DNA from: Ktedonobacteraceae bacterium
Lineage (GTDB): Bacteria > Chloroflexota > Ktedonobacteria > Ktedonobacterales > Ktedonobacteraceae
DNA length: 44,537 nucleotides
Direction: 5' to 3'
Assembly (NCBI GenBank): GCA_019243675.1
Contig: JAFATZ010000239.1
Location: 1 to 44,537 of the forward strand
Shown: positions 1 through 8,634 of the stretch, piece after piece
Layout of the letters: each line of letters starts with the position of its first letter
How positions within the stretch are numbered: position 1 is the stretch's first letter
Notes under the pieces: generated by a model
What the model saw: the letters and a program-made list of their open reading frames with translations, nothing else
Database searches by the model: none
Told to the model about the DNA's origin: nothing
Made by a program: the position numbers and the translations under genes

Positions 1-227
1 TCGCGGTAGATAGCATCAATCCATGCATCAGGGGTATATCCATCTGGTGTGTGTACTGTCCAAACAAATTTTTCTTGTTCAAAAAATGAGGAGACAAAAG
101 CTTCACGGGGAATGGAGAGGAATGCCTGGGCTACGCTCTCTGATTGAATGGTTCCAGCTTGACGGAGACCTTCAACAAGCAATCTCCGAGCTTGCGTACT
201 GCGACCAACTGTATCAATGTTTAGCAC
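1..227 (-). CDS. PCMT-like peptide methyltransferase, N-terminal fragment (runs off left edge)
   Basis: The frame opens at a GTG at 227 and stays open to the window edge, giving about 75 residues. The N-terminal pattern RRLLVEGLRQAGTI, then IPREAFV and finally W(I)DAIYR, resembles the start of protein-L-isoaspartate O-methyltransferase-like enzymes, especially the long PCMT-type methyltransferases associated with graspetide (ATP-grasp) and FxLD lanthipeptide loci. Such enzymes use SAM to methylate acidic side chains of modified peptides. The SAM-binding domain lies beyond the edge, so the assignment rests on the N-terminal pattern only. The GTG overlaps the stop of the 49-residue ORF just upstream, suggesting translational coupling. 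It could also be an ordinary PCMT repair enzyme. Confidence 0.6.
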   Translation of the reverse strand, partial: MLNIDTVGRSTQARRLLVEGLRQAGTIQSESVAQAFLSIPREAFVSSFFEQEKFVWTVHTPDGYTPDAWIDAIYR

Positions 228-370
228 AAGGCATACTCCTCTGGAGATACTAACAGATGAGCCATTGCCTGAGCCATGGGTAGACCAGTCGGTGGCTCTA
301 GCCAACAAAACTGCCCATTTGGATTTATCTCAATTTCTGGGCTGACCATCTTATCACAACCAGCAGACAT
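221..370 (-). CDS. 49-residue peptide upstream of the methyltransferase; candidate RiPP precursor
   Basis: ATG at 370 follows an AAGGA ribosome-binding sequence and an in-frame stop, and the ORF ends at TAA 223-221, overlapping the GTG of the methyltransferase gene. The product starts MSAGCDKMVSPEIEIN and ends SPEEYALC. It has three Cys (including the last residue), several Glu, and a central QFCWLEPPTGLPM stretch. Size, position and coupling fit a precursor or small partner of the PCMT-like enzyme, but I do not recognise a specific precursor family. A promoter with a palindrome at its predicted start site lies immediately upstream. Function is inferred from context only. Confidence 0.5.
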   Translation of the reverse strand: MSAGCDKMVSPEIEINPNGQFCWLEPPTGLPMAQAMAHLLVSPEEYALC

Positions 371-449
371 TAGTCCTTAATACCACTAGCATAAAATAGG
401 CCATCTCCCATCAGAGCCAGTTTTATGAGAATGTCAGGCAGTGATTATG

Positions 450-492
450 TACACATGTGTATAGTATGTTAAACAAATATTCCAGTTGTCAA
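450..492 (-). promoter_or_regulatory. Promoter with operator-like palindrome for the peptide-methyltransferase unit
   Basis: Read on the minus strand, TTGACA (492-487) and CATACT (468-463) are separated by 18 bases. The expected start site falls inside the perfect 12-bp palindrome TACACATGTGTA (450-461). This layout suggests a repressible promoter for the 49-residue ORF and the downstream methyltransferase. Sequence match only. Confidence 0.5.
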
Positions 493-499
493 GGAAGAT

Positions 500-778
500 C
501 TAACACGAAGGTGAGCCTCCCCCGTTTGCTCGTGCGACACAATAAATAGCATCCTCTGGGCCTTGACTAAAGTCAAAAATATCAGTATCCTTCTCCAGAG
601 CGTGCAAAAACTCCTCTGCTTCTTCCTCGCACTCAAGCACAATCACCCCCAAGCCATATCTCTGCGTCATGCCAGACCAGAGCACTCCTATGTTCGCATC
701 TTCCTCAAACTGATAGTTGAAAGCATCGACAAGCTCATCGACACGGCTTCCATCACAGAGCACAACGATATCTTTCAT
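500..778 (-). CDS. Small unknown acidic protein (92 aa)
   Basis: The product begins MKDIVVLCDGSRVDELV and is rich in Glu and Asp in its centre (ECEEEAEEF). It has no obvious signal peptide or membrane segment. ATG 778 is chosen over upstream starts because a strong AAGGAGG site sits six bases before it. It lies downstream of another small unknown gene on the same strand, with a 72-base gap, and upstream of the peptide-methyltransferase promoter, so it probably belongs to the same accessory locus. I do not recognise the family. The alternation of short hydrophobic strands and acidic helices suggests a small alpha/beta fold, which is inference only. Confidence 0.6.
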   Translation of the reverse strand: MKDIVVLCDGSRVDELVDAFNYQFEEDANIGVLWSGMTQRYGLGVIVLECEEEAEEFLHALEKDTDIFDFSQGPEDAIYCVARANGGGSPSC

Positions 779-850
779 GATATGCCTCCTTGCTACACCT
801 TGCCACGAGCAGGTTCCCCCGCTCAACAGCATGCAATACAACTCTGCCCG

Positions 851-1111
851 TTATCGCAGATTTTCCCAGGGATTGGCCGCGCCTACCACGATATAATGCA
901 CGTCGCGGTCGCGGCAACCACGCCAGTAGGACAAGCGGGCACAATGGGCCACCGCAGCTTGCAGTTGCTCAGGGGTCGGACTGATAATAAAACGTCCTCC
1001 TATATACCCAGTGACGTAGCGCTGGAAGGTGTCATCGCTCATCCAGATACGCAGTGTGTCGTCCGCGTTTGCTCCGTACCAGCGTCCACCTTCATAGTGT
1101 AAGCTGCTCAT
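851..1111 (-). CDS. Small unknown protein (86 aa)
   Basis: The product starts MSSLHYEGGRWYGANADD and ends VGAANPWENLR, with two Cys in the second half (HCARLSYWRGC). A purine-rich GAGGAGGAGA site about ten bases upstream supports ATG 1111 rather than the longer frame. It is soluble by composition and unlike any family I can name. It is the first gene of the minus-strand accessory group, divergent from the XRE regulator at 1413. Context would fit a small component of a peptide or regulatory system, but no function can be assigned. Confidence 0.55.
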   Translation of the reverse strand: MSSLHYEGGRWYGANADDTLRIWMSDDTFQRYVTGYIGGRFIISPTPEQLQAAVAHCARLSYWRGCRDRDVHYIVVGAANPWENLR

Positions 1112-1357
1112 TGCTGCTTCTCCTCCTCGGTTGGTTTGTTGCATCTCGTGAACTTCCTTCTCTATGTTTCGGTCTGGCACATTTGTAAGAAATGATTTGC
1201 ATACCGCTGTGCTAATAGGATGTTGCACTTGATAAGTATGACATGAAACAAGCGGAACCTTGAAGGTCTTTTCTCCCCACCTGGCGGCCACTTTCCGCAG
1301 CAAAGGCGGTCATTTCTCGGTCATTTTCTCGTATTGCTCTTCCTACACATTCTACCC
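1112..1357. other. Divergent intergenic region upstream of the XRE regulator
   Basis: Non-coding spacer between the minus-strand small genes and the plus-strand regulator. I see no RNA gene here. The likely regulator promoter begins at its right end; a promoter for the minus-strand genes must lie here too, but I could not identify one convincingly. Confidence 0.4.
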
Positions 1358-1386
1358 TTGACGCTATCCCCTGGTAGCTATAAACT
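1358..1386 (+). promoter_or_regulatory. Putative promoter of the XRE/TPR regulator
   Basis: TTGACG (1358-1363) and TAAACT (1381-1386) are spaced by 17 bases, with an alternative TATAAA at 1379. A short inverted repeat GCTA...TAGC lies in the spacer and could be autoregulatory. The predicted start of transcription near 1393 would exclude a start codon at 1389 and supports ATG 1413. Confidence 0.4.
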
Positions 1387-1412
1387 AGGTGAAGTACACG
1401 AGGAGCCAGACA

Positions 1413-2729
1413 ATGGAGAACAGAAAGCTCTCACAAGCGAGAGCGAAGAAGCGCTGGACCATCGCCAAGGTGTGTGAACTCACCGGCATCAGCGAAAAAA
1501 CGTACAGGCGCTGCGAACGCGGCACTCACAAACCGCACTACCACACCATTGATAGACTTTGCTCTGCATTTAATATGACTGCCGAAGACTTAGGATTCGT
1601 GGATGAAACCAACGACCTACCAGCAAACGGCACAGACGTTGTAACCCTAACCAGAGATCAGATCAACGCAATCATCCACATACTACAGTTAGGAGAAGAT
1701 GAAATGACTCACTTTGATCCCACCAGACGTAAAGCCATCCTCCAAGCCTTACTCACCGCTAGTTCAGTTGCAGTAGCCTCTCCGCAGATACTAGCTAACC
1801 CCGAACCTTGGGACCGTTTACCACGCTCCATAACTCAACCATTAGATATGAGCAAAGAAGCGCTAGAATATTTTCAACAATTAATAAATATAGGCTGGCA
1901 TTTAAGCAATGCTAGCCAAGATGCTACAGTGGAACGTATGCTACCTATCTTCATTCCACAACTAGAAGCTGCTGCACAACAGCCCTCAAAAAATCAACAG
2001 GCACTATGTGCGATAGTAGCACAAGGCTATATATTAGCGTCTGAGGTAGATAGGAATAATATTAAAGCTGTAGAGCACTATGGCAAGTTAGCTGTACGTT
2101 ATAGTGAAACATCACATGACTATAATATATTAGTAGCAGCGTTAAAACAACAGGCCACAATAGCATCAATCGCACATAAAACAAATGAGGCACTGGAGAT
2201 ATACCTAAAAACACTACAATATCTACCATTTGTAACTCCACTGCTTACGTCCAGGGTATATATGGGACTAGCAAACACATATGCCAAAAGCGACATAAAA
2301 AATAGTAGTCTAGCCACAAAGTACCTTGATCTAGCTCACGAAACATTTCCCCAAAAACCAGAAGAAGACACGAGTTATCTCTACACAGGAACGGGCACGC
2401 CTGTCCTTTATCTCTATAATGGCCTAACCTACACAAACTTAGGAAAGTATCAGGAAGCATGGGACAGTCTTGAGCATGTAGACGGTATTGAACCGAAACC
2501 ATACCTAAACGAAAGTAGCAGAATCGAAATTATTAACCTACAAGCTGAAGCTGCTGTGGGACTAGGAGACCTGGAAACCAGTTCTAAATACTTGGAAGCT
2601 GGCATAACAGCATCTAAGTCAAATGGCTATAACATTCGTGCTAGTGAGTCTTTTGGAGTGTACCAGCAAATAAAACAGAAGTGGCCCAATGAAAGCAGTG
2701 TCAAAGAATTGATAGAACTGTTTCACTAA
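1413..2729 (+). CDS. XRE-family HTH transcriptional regulator with TPR-like C-terminal region
   Basis: Residues about 5-60 form a helix-turn-helix of the Cro/C1 type (LSQARAKKRWTIAKVCELTG, then SEKTYRRCERG). The remaining ~370 residues are helical with TPR-like spacing and probably sense a peptide or partner. A hydrophobic stretch near residue 110 (LLTASSVAVASPQ) is typical of similar regulators but is not a convincing membrane anchor. ATG 1413 has a GAGGAG site seven bases upstream, while the in-frame start at 1389 has none. The gene is clearly AT-richer than its neighbours, with many ATA codons, suggesting acquisition. It is divergent from the small-peptide genes and may control them. Confidence 0.85.
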   Translation: MENRKLSQARAKKRWTIAKVCELTGISEKTYRRCERGTHKPHYHTIDRLCSAFNMTAEDLGFVDETNDLPANGTDVVTLTRDQINAIIHILQLGEDEMTHFDPTRRKAILQALLTASSVAVASPQILANPEPWDRLPRSITQPLDMSKEALEYFQQLINIGWHLSNASQDATVERMLPIFIPQLEAAAQQPSKNQQALCAIVAQGYILASEVDRNNIKAVEHYGKLAVRYSETSHDYNILVAALKQQATIASIAHKTNEALEIYLKTLQYLPFVTPLLTSRVYMGLANTYAKSDIKNSSLATKYLDLAHETFPQKPEEDTSYLYTGTGTPVLYLYNGLTYTNLGKYQEAWDSLEHVDGIEPKPYLNESSRIEIINLQAEAAVGLGDLETSSKYLEAGITASKSNGYNIRASESFGVYQQIKQKWPNESSVKELIELFH

Positions 2730-2739
2730 AAGGCGTACC

Positions 2740-3459
2740 CTACCCATCCTCCAACTCTTGTAATAACTTCACATCCAGCTTACCACTCAAATCCAGCTTG
2801 GCGAACAAGTCAGGGCGTCGCTCCCGCGTTCTGCGCAGCGCCTCTTTGCGTCGCCAGCGTGCGATCTGCTCGTGATGACCCGAGAGCAGCACATCGGGAA
2901 CGCGCCAGCCACAAAATTCGGGTGGGCGCGTGTACTGTGGGTATTCCAGCAAGTTAGCACTGTGCGACTCTTCATCAGTGGAGCCTTCGGTGAGCACACC
3001 AGCAATCAGGCGACTGACAGCATCGACAACGACCATCGCAGCCAATTCACCACCCGTGAGCACGTAGTCGCCAATAGAGAGCTGATCGGTGACGAGGTGC
3101 TGGCAGACACGCTCATCAATGCCCTCGTAATGTCCACAGAGCAGTGTGATGCGCTCTTCCTGGGCGAGACTACGAGCGACCTGCTGATTGAAGAGGTGAC
3201 CCTGCGGCGTCATAAGAATAATAGGCCCGCCTTGATAGACGGCTTCGACAGCAGCGAAGATCGGTTCTGGTTTCATAACCATGCCAACACCGCCTCCATA
3301 AGGATAGTCATCGACGATATGGTGTTTATCAGTGGTGGCATCTCGAATGTTGTGCAGGTCGATAGAGAGTAAGCCGCGTTCCCGTGCTCTTTTCAGCATA
3401 CTCTCATTGAATGGTCCCTGGAACATGCCAGGGAAGAGCGTGAAGATATCTACATGCAT
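2740..3459 (-). CDS. trmD: tRNA (guanine-N1-)-methyltransferase TrmD
   Basis: TrmD methylates N1 of G37 in tRNAs reading CNN codons, preventing +1 frameshifting. The 239-residue product has the family length. It shows the conserved start [12 protein letters not shown], the [15 protein letters not shown] loop, [13 protein letters not shown], and the trefoil-knot SAM-binding segment [20 protein letters not shown] with the catalytic Asp in that region. The usual rpsP-rimM-rplS neighbours are absent. The gene stands alone, convergent with the XRE regulator at a spacing of only ten bases. A GAGGTGAG ribosome-binding site precedes the ATG. Confidence 0.97.
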   Translation of the reverse strand: MHVDIFTLFPGMFQGPFNESMLKRARERGLLSIDLHNIRDATTDKHHIVDDYPYGGGVGMVMKPEPIFAAVEAVYQGGPIILMTPQGHLFNQQVARSLAQEERITLLCGHYEGIDERVCQHLVTDQLSIGDYVLTGGELAAMVVVDAVSRLIAGVLTEGSTDEESHSANLLEYPQYTRPPEFCGWRVPDVLLSGHHEQIARWRRKEALRRTRERRPDLFAKLDLSGKLDVKLLQELEDG

Positions 3460-3566
3460 ACTTAATACTCACCTCTAGCTATATGTGTTAAAATAACATC
3501 GTTATTGAACGCTAGTGCCTAATCACTCACCTTCCATCATACACCTTCTGGGTGGAGTTTGTTGCA

Positions 3567-5138
3567 ATGTCCTGGTCCCATGTGGAGCGTTTAGAGAATC
3601 TGCACGATCAATTAACCATACTACTGGGTGGTGCCATCCGGCTCTTATGTGGAGAAGCTGGTGTTTTTGTGGTATCCAAGGAGGCGTTTGACCCACAAAG
3701 TAGCGCGGAATACACGCTCTATCAGATAGACGAGGAGCGACTAGAACGCTTCCTAGCCTGGGCGCAGAGGGGGAGACAGCCGAACTCAGTCGAGCCGCTT
3801 GTCTGTCGCAGTATGCCGCACGACTTAGTAACACAGCCTGGGCTGATGGAAGGCGAGACAGAGCAGCAGGAGATAGAGCTGTGCTCGCTCTTTCTCCACG
3901 ACCCCACGGGGCCTCTCGGCATGCTATACTACGTGAGGCTAGCAGGTATGCGTTCCTGCTTTGAGTGCGGGACAGATGGAACTGTACATATGTTCGTTGC
4001 TCAACTTGCCGTCGGCTTGCGTTTTGCCCTCAAAGCGCAGTCACTAGAGAAGGAGCAGGCGCGACTAGCTGCCATTTTCCAATATAGTGCTGAAGGCATC
4101 CTCACCGTCGATGCAGCGCTACGTATCATTGACTTCAATCCTGCTATGGAGCGCTTGACTGGGTGGCCAGAGAGTGAGGTGCTAGGGTGCTCTTACTTCA
4201 AGGTCTTGCGCCCCAAAGATCGTTATGGCAACGACCTGAGACAGGAAGATTCGCCCATCCTGCAAGCATTTGCGGGTCAGGTGGTTTTAAACAAAGAGAT
4301 GGTCATTAGTACACGCGATGGACAATGCATTGACGTCTGTGTTACTGCTTCTTGCGTACGTTCAGTGAAGGGAGAGCCAATGAACGGCATTCTCAATGTA
4401 CGCGATATCACCTTGCAGCGACAGCAAGAGGAGCAGCGCTCAATGTTCATTTCTGTGATCTCACATGAACTACAGACGCCTATAGCAATCATCAAAGGAT
4501 ATGCCTCAACGCTCGCCCGACCGGACGCTAAACTAGATGCGAAGGCACTGCGCAAACGTCTGCTCGCTATTGAAGAGGAGGCGGACCGCTTGAACAAGCT
4601 AGTAGGAAATCTGCTCTATGCGTCGCGTATCCAGGCAGGGGGGCTGTCGATGGAGGTTGCGCCGTTAGACCTCGTACCCCTGATCCGAGGTGTGACACGG
4701 CGTCTGATAGCCAAGAGTCCCGATGTTGCTGTGGAGCTTGACATACCCGCCAACCTTCCACTGGTGATGGCCGATAGAGACCGCATAGAGGAGGTACTGC
4801 AGAACCTACTGGACAACGCTGTGAAGTACTCACCACACCAGCGGGCCTTGACTATTACCTGTCGCGCTACAGGCGAAGAAGTCATCGTGAGTGTAAGTGA
4901 CAAGGGTATGGGCATCTCACTACGTGATCAAGAGCGCATCTTTGACCGTTTTCAACGCGTTGGAGGCGCTCCAACGCAAGCGATGCCAGGAGCTGGCTTG
5001 GGGCTATACATTTGCCGTGTGATCGTCGAGGCTCATGGCGGCCATATCTGGGTAGAAAGTACTCTACATCAGGGATCGACATTTTCATTTAGTTTACCAC
5101 GTGAAGAAAAAGCTCAATTGCCGATGGTGATGTTTTGA
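3567..5138 (+). CDS. PAS-domain sensor histidine kinase
   Basis: This is a cytoplasmic sensor kinase: no membrane segment is visible. An N-terminal ~160 residues of GAF-like character precede a PAS domain (about 165-285, [20 protein letters not shown]). Then come a HisKA dimerisation helix with phospho-acceptor His in [10 protein letters not shown] (near 300), an N box [10 protein letters not shown], a G1 box SDKGMGIS and a G2 box [11 protein letters not shown] prefer ATG 3567 with a GGGTGGAG site upstream; an in-frame GTG at 3552 is the alternative. The stop overlaps the start of the response regulator by one base, so the two form a coupled two-component pair. The signal is unknown. Confidence 0.93.
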   Translation: MSWSHVERLENLHDQLTILLGGAIRLLCGEAGVFVVSKEAFDPQSSAEYTLYQIDEERLERFLAWAQRGRQPNSVEPLVCRSMPHDLVTQPGLMEGETEQQEIELCSLFLHDPTGPLGMLYYVRLAGMRSCFECGTDGTVHMFVAQLAVGLRFALKAQSLEKEQARLAAIFQYSAEGILTVDAALRIIDFNPAMERLTGWPESEVLGCSYFKVLRPKDRYGNDLRQEDSPILQAFAGQVVLNKEMVISTRDGQCIDVCVTASCVRSVKGEPMNGILNVRDITLQRQQEEQRSMFISVISHELQTPIAIIKGYASTLARPDAKLDAKALRKRLLAIEEEADRLNKLVGNLLYASRIQAGGLSMEVAPLDLVPLIRGVTRRLIAKSPDVAVELDIPANLPLVMADRDRIEEVLQNLLDNAVKYSPHQRALTITCRATGEEVIVSVSDKGMGISLRDQERIFDRFQRVGGAPTQAMPGAGLGLYICRVIVEAHGGHIWVESTLHQGSTFSFSLPREEKAQLPMVMF

Positions 5139-5860
5139 TGATAGAAAAGGACACGTTCGATCAGCGTGATATGACGATTTTAATCGTGGATGACGAGCCG
5201 CGCATCCGCGATCTTGTGCGCATGAATCTGGAATTGGAACACTACAGGGTCATAGAGGCAAGCAACGGACAAGAGGCGCTGGAACAGTTGCGCGAGCATC
5301 TACCTGATCTTGTTATACTAGATGTAATGATGCCAGGGATAGACGGCTTCGAGACACTGCGGGCTATACGCGAGGTCTCCACTGTTCCCGTCATGATGCT
5401 CACGGTGCGTCAAAGTGAACAAGATAAGATACATGGTCTGGACCTAGGAGCCGACGACTACTTAGCGAAACCCTTCAATCCCCGTGAACTACTCTCTCGT
5501 ACCCGCGCGCTGCTACGTCGCTCATTCATGCCGACACCTTCGCGCAAAACCGAGATTGTGGTTGACCAGGATTTAAAGATCGACTTCGCCCGACGTGAGG
5601 TGATAGTACGCGGGCAAAAAGTCGTGTTGCGTCCTACGGAATATCGCCTTCTCTATCACCTTGTGAGTAACGCAGGTCGCCTGCTTACACACGAGACACT
5701 TCTCTCAAAGGTCTGGGGGCACGAATATCGCGATGAGGCTCATTACTTGCGCCTCTACATTGCGTATTTGCGTCACAAGATCGAAAAAGACCCGGCACAT
5801 CCAAAGTACATCTTTACCGAACGCGGTGTAGGCTATCGCTTTAAAGCATTAGACGTGTAG
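5138..5860 (+). CDS. OmpR/PhoB-family response regulator
   Basis: Partner of the preceding kinase. The receiver domain has the acidic pair DDE at residues 18-20, phospho-acceptor Asp62 (VILDVMMPG), Thr89 and Lys111 (LAKPFNP). The C-terminal winged helix-turn-helix (about 140-240) contains [18 protein letters not shown] and ends GVGYRF, as in the OmpR group. It probably binds direct repeats upstream of target promoters. ATG 5138 overlaps the kinase stop (TGATG); an in-frame TTG at 5135 and an internal ATG at residue 12 are alternatives. A URO-D family gene follows after about 30 bases and may be in the same transcript. Confidence 0.95.
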   Translation: MIEKDTFDQRDMTILIVDDEPRIRDLVRMNLELEHYRVIEASNGQEALEQLREHLPDLVILDVMMPGIDGFETLRAIREVSTVPVMMLTVRQSEQDKIHGLDLGADDYLAKPFNPRELLSRTRALLRRSFMPTPSRKTEIVVDQDLKIDFARREVIVRGQKVVLRPTEYRLLYHLVSNAGRLLTHETLLSKVWGHEYRDEAHYLRLYIAYLRHKIEKDPAHPKYIFTERGVGYRFKALDV

Positions 5861-5891
5861 GAACGACCTCTTTGACTGGAAAGGAAAAATT

Positions 5892-6881
5892 ATGAATAAG
5901 AAGGAACGTGTTGATGGCGCACTACGAGGTGAGCAAGTTGATCGCGTGCCAGTGAGCATGTGGGGCCATGACTTTCTACGTGAATGGAGCCCACAAACGC
6001 TAGCTGAAGCAATGGTAGAAAACTTTACGCGCTACGACTGGGATTTTATGAAGGTCAATCCGCGAGCCTGCTATCACGTAGAAGACTGGGGCGTCAAAGT
6101 GCAGCCATCGGGCGATAAATACACTGCGCCAATCTATGGGGATACACCAATTAAGAGTGCTTCAGACTGGAAAAGGCTGCGCCCATTGGAACCAGACCGT
6201 GGGGTATTAGCCGAGCAGTTACATGCTCTCCAGCTTATCAAGCATAGTATAGGTTTTGACGCCTACTTTGTGCAGACCATTTTCTGTCCACTTGGCGTGG
6301 CAAAGTGTCTGGTTGGCAACAAAAATGAGCCAATCCTGCACACTATCCGTGAAGACCGTAAGGCATTGCGCACAGCCTTGCACGTCATTAATGAAACATT
6401 CATCAACTTTGCCATTGCCAGTTTAGAGCAAGGTGCAAGCGGCATTTTCTACGCTACTAACAAATGGGCAAGTGCGGGGCTACTCACAGAGGATCAATAC
6501 CGTGAATTTGGCGAGCAGTATGACCTGGAATTCCTAGATGCTATTAAAAGTCGTAGCAAATTTAATATTCTGCATCATTGCGGTTCGTACATCTACTTCG
6601 ATCTGCTCGCCTCGTATCCTGTGCATGCCATCAGTTGGGCTGCCACTCTCGAAGGCAATCCAGATTTGCACGAGGGGAAACTGCGCTCGGGCAAAGCAGT
6701 AATGGGAGGTATCAGCGAAAAAACAACACTCAAAGACGGCTCGCCACTTCAGGTGCAGGAAGAAGTGGGCAAAGCTATCGAGCTGACGGGGGGAAGCCAC
6801 TTTTTGCTCGCCCCTGGCTGTGCCGTACCACCAGAGACACCAGCAGAGAACCTAGAAGCTATTCGGCATGCACTCTTATAA
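5892..6881 (+). CDS. Uroporphyrinogen decarboxylase (URO-D) family protein
   Basis: The 329-residue product starts MNKKERVDGALRGEQVDRVP, the typical opening of URO-D superfamily proteins, a TIM-barrel group that includes HemE and methylcobamide:CoM methyltransferases. The C-terminal part holds GGISEKTTL and GSHFLLAPGCAVPPETP, where a Cys precedes the ETP motif as in MtaA/CmuA-like members. It lacks the N-terminal pattern that I would expect for HemE, so methyl transfer or an unknown decarboxylation is as likely as heme synthesis. A GGAAAGGAAA site precedes the ATG. It follows the two-component pair closely, and a strong promoter for the next gene starts just after it. Confidence 0.85.
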   Translation: MNKKERVDGALRGEQVDRVPVSMWGHDFLREWSPQTLAEAMVENFTRYDWDFMKVNPRACYHVEDWGVKVQPSGDKYTAPIYGDTPIKSASDWKRLRPLEPDRGVLAEQLHALQLIKHSIGFDAYFVQTIFCPLGVAKCLVGNKNEPILHTIREDRKALRTALHVINETFINFAIASLEQGASGIFYATNKWASAGLLTEDQYREFGEQYDLEFLDAIKSRSKFNILHHCGSYIYFDLLASYPVHAISWAATLEGNPDLHEGKLRSGKAVMGGISEKTTLKDGSPLQVQEEVGKAIELTGGSHFLLAPGCAVPPETPAENLEAIRHALL

Positions 6882-6888
6882 CATTGTC

Positions 6889-6920
6889 TTGACAAGCATA
6901 ATACATGTATTATACTTGTA
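6889..6920 (+). promoter_or_regulatory. Near-consensus promoter with a 28-bp operator-like palindrome
   Basis: TTGACA (6889-6894) and TATACT (6911-6916) are separated by 16 bases. The spacer and flanks form ACAAG-C-ATAATACATGTATTAT-A-CTTGT (6892-6919), a 28-bp inverted repeat with one mismatched pair. A dimeric repressor or MerR-type activator binding here would control the promoter directly. The next gene, a Nudix hydrolase, starts about 170 bases downstream. Strong by sequence; the regulator is unknown. Confidence 0.65.
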
Positions 6921-7092
6921 CAATGTGCAAATCACCATGTGCGACACTCTTAACTTGAGGTTGACCTTAAAAACTCATAAATAACTCTGGGCTACTATAG
7001 ACAATCAGAAAAATGTTGTATAGTATAATCTGATGTAGAGTGAAGCAAGGTGCTTGCACTTGATGGTAGAGATGGGTAGTGTGATGTGATAA

Positions 7093-7614
7093 ATGGAGCG
7101 ATATCAAACGGTACGGGCCTATTCAGCAGGCGGTGTCGTTTTTCGGGTTGTTCCAGTGTACTTTCCGAAGAATGGCTCTGCGCTAGACCCACATAACATA
7201 GAATGCGGCATAGTGCCGCCCGAGGACACGAGGTCCGTGGAAATAGCGCTGGTAGGGCGCAGTCATGTCGGCATGTGGGTACTACCCAAAGGTACTCCAC
7301 AGCCAGGTGAGACAATCGAGCAGGTGGCCGTACGCGAGGTACAAGAAGAGACTGGTTTACAGGTGCGCTTGATCGCATACGTCGGCAGCGTCTCATACTC
7401 ATTTGTGCGTGATCAGATACGTTACCACAAACAGGTACGTCACTTTCTGTTCCAGGCAATTGGTGGTGACACTGCACTCCACGATCATGAATACGATGTA
7501 GTGGAGTGGTTTCCTCTCCAGGAGGCATGTCGCCGTCTGACCTATCAGAGCGAGGTAAATATTTTAAACCAAGCCGAAGAGAGATTACTACAGTGGCTAC
7601 AACACCAACAGTAA
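7093..7614 (+). CDS. Nudix hydrolase
   Basis: A 173-residue protein with a Nudix box GTPQPGETIEQVAVREVQEETGL-type pattern (split here: G-x5-E-x7-REVQEETG at about residues 73-95), which binds Mg2+ and hydrolyses nucleoside-diphosphate-X compounds. The segment HVGMWVLPKG just before it is a common substrate-side feature. The N-terminal RAYSAGGVVFR matches the start of the fold. An insertion between strands (about residues 20-50) is unusually long. Substrate cannot be read from sequence. It is the first gene after the palindrome-containing promoter at 6889 and is followed by a small membrane protein. Confidence 0.92.
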   Translation: MERYQTVRAYSAGGVVFRVVPVYFPKNGSALDPHNIECGIVPPEDTRSVEIALVGRSHVGMWVLPKGTPQPGETIEQVAVREVQEETGLQVRLIAYVGSVSYSFVRDQIRYHKQVRHFLFQAIGGDTALHDHEYDVVEWFPLQEACRRLTYQSEVNILNQAEERLLQWLQHQQ

Positions 7615-7634
7615 GGAAGGACTGCACTAACCCT

Positions 7635-7970
7635 ATGCAGAGCAAGTCGCGCTACAGAATTATGCGCCGTATCCTTTTTCCCTATAGTGGGGAGGAACCG
7701 CTCTCGCGTGTCCAGGCAATGCGCGTTATTGGGGCATGGATTCTCATTTTCGTCCCTGGTATGTTAATACTTACTCTGTTACTAGCAGTAGTGGTCACTC
7801 TTCCTTTGCATAAAATACTTTTGCTGCTCCTGCTCTCATCTTTGTCGGGAATTATTATTTTTGGCACCTTGAGCTGGTTGGTTGTTGCTATGAGTAATCG
7901 TGCTGCCCGCATTCTACAGGCGCGTAGGATGACGGGAAGTGGTATCAGTGGAGATAGATATGGATCTTAG
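7635..7970 (+). CDS. Small two-helix membrane protein (111 aa)
   Basis: Two strongly hydrophobic segments, roughly residues 31-52 (IGAWILIFVPGMLILTLLLA) and 57-82, follow a basic N-terminus (MQSKSRYRIMRRILF), suggesting an inner-membrane hairpin with both ends in the cytoplasm. ATG 7635 lies 20 bases after the Nudix stop, with an AAGGAAGG run at 7613-7620. A later start at 7662 (MRRILF) is possible. Its end overlaps the start of the MEDS gene by 11 bases, so the three genes look like one operon. No family recognised. Confidence 0.65.
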   Translation: MQSKSRYRIMRRILFPYSGEEPLSRVQAMRVIGAWILIFVPGMLILTLLLAVVVTLPLHKILLLLLLSSLSGIIIFGTLSWLVVAMSNRAARILQARRMTGSGISGDRYGS

Positions 7971-8634
7971 TGTTGAAGGTAAATCGGAACGCATCCCCCC
8001 TGGCTCGCACATCTGCCAGCTCTACAGCAAAGTGACAGAGATTCCTAGCGTAACAGCACGGTTGATGAAGGTCGGATTATCCCTTTCAGAAAAATGTCTC
8101 TTTGCCGCAGCTCCGGCGCAGATTAAGGAGTTTCGTGAAGAATTGCACAAATTGCAAGTCGATGCGGACGCGCTGATCGCAGCAGGGCAGTTGATACTGC
8201 ATAGTGAGCGTGAGATGTTCTTAGCAAATGGCAATCGCTTCGATCCATATTTTTTACTTTCTTCTCATCAAACATTTATTGCTCAGGCGTTACGCGAGGG
8301 TTGGCAAGCTGTACGTATCTCAATAGATATGACTTGGTTATTGAAAGATGTTGCCACTCCTGAACAGATTCTCAAGTACGAGGCGGCATCCGATGCCGTC
8401 TTCACCTTCCAGAATGCCCCAATTATTGCTTTGATGCACTACGATCATAGCAAGCTGATGCCCAATCTGGTGGTAGAACTGTTGAAGCTACACCCCATCT
8501 CCGTAGTGGGCAAGTACATCAAACGCAACCCTTTCTATTTGAACTCTGAGCAGTATATGCTCAAGATTCTGCGCATAAACAAAGAGAAATCGACAAACAC
8601 TGGTAATCCCCCTCATAGGGGCAATAGCGCTTGA
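7960..8634 (+). CDS. MEDS-domain (DcmR-like sensory) protein
   Basis: The product shows the hallmarks of MEDS domains: GSHICQLY near the start, then LSLSEKCLFAAAP, a central GNRFDPYFLL region and REGWQAVRISIDMTW. These single-domain proteins are related to KaiC-like folds without a working Walker A and are thought to sense or bind small ligands alongside signalling proteins. ATG 7960 has a GGAG site six bases upstream; the in-frame GTG at 7939 lacks one. The last residues (about NPPHRGNSA) are encoded by a palindrome that also holds the stop codon, so the natural C-terminus may have been altered by repeat insertion. Confidence 0.82.
   Translation: MDLSVEGKSERIPPGSHICQLYSKVTEIPSVTARLMKVGLSLSEKCLFAAAPAQIKEFREELHKLQVDADALIAAGQLILHSEREMFLANGNRFDPYFLLSSHQTFIAQALREGWQAVRISIDMTWLLKDVATPEQILKYEAASDAVFTFQNAPIIALMHYDHSKLMPNLVVELLKLHPISVVGKYIKRNPFYLNSEQYMLKILRINKEKSTNTGNPPHRGNSA

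Noticed and set aside
23-253. Plus-strand ORF of 76 codons at the left edge
   Set aside because: It is the antisense of the PCMT-like frame, which has a recognisable methyltransferase N-terminus. The plus-strand product has no family features.
7004-7029. TATAAT at 7024-7029 as a second Nudix promoter
   Set aside because: The possible -35 (TAGACA) is 20 bases away, too far, and the box lies inside a weak ATCAGA/TCTGAT hairpin. The promoter at 6889 is far better.
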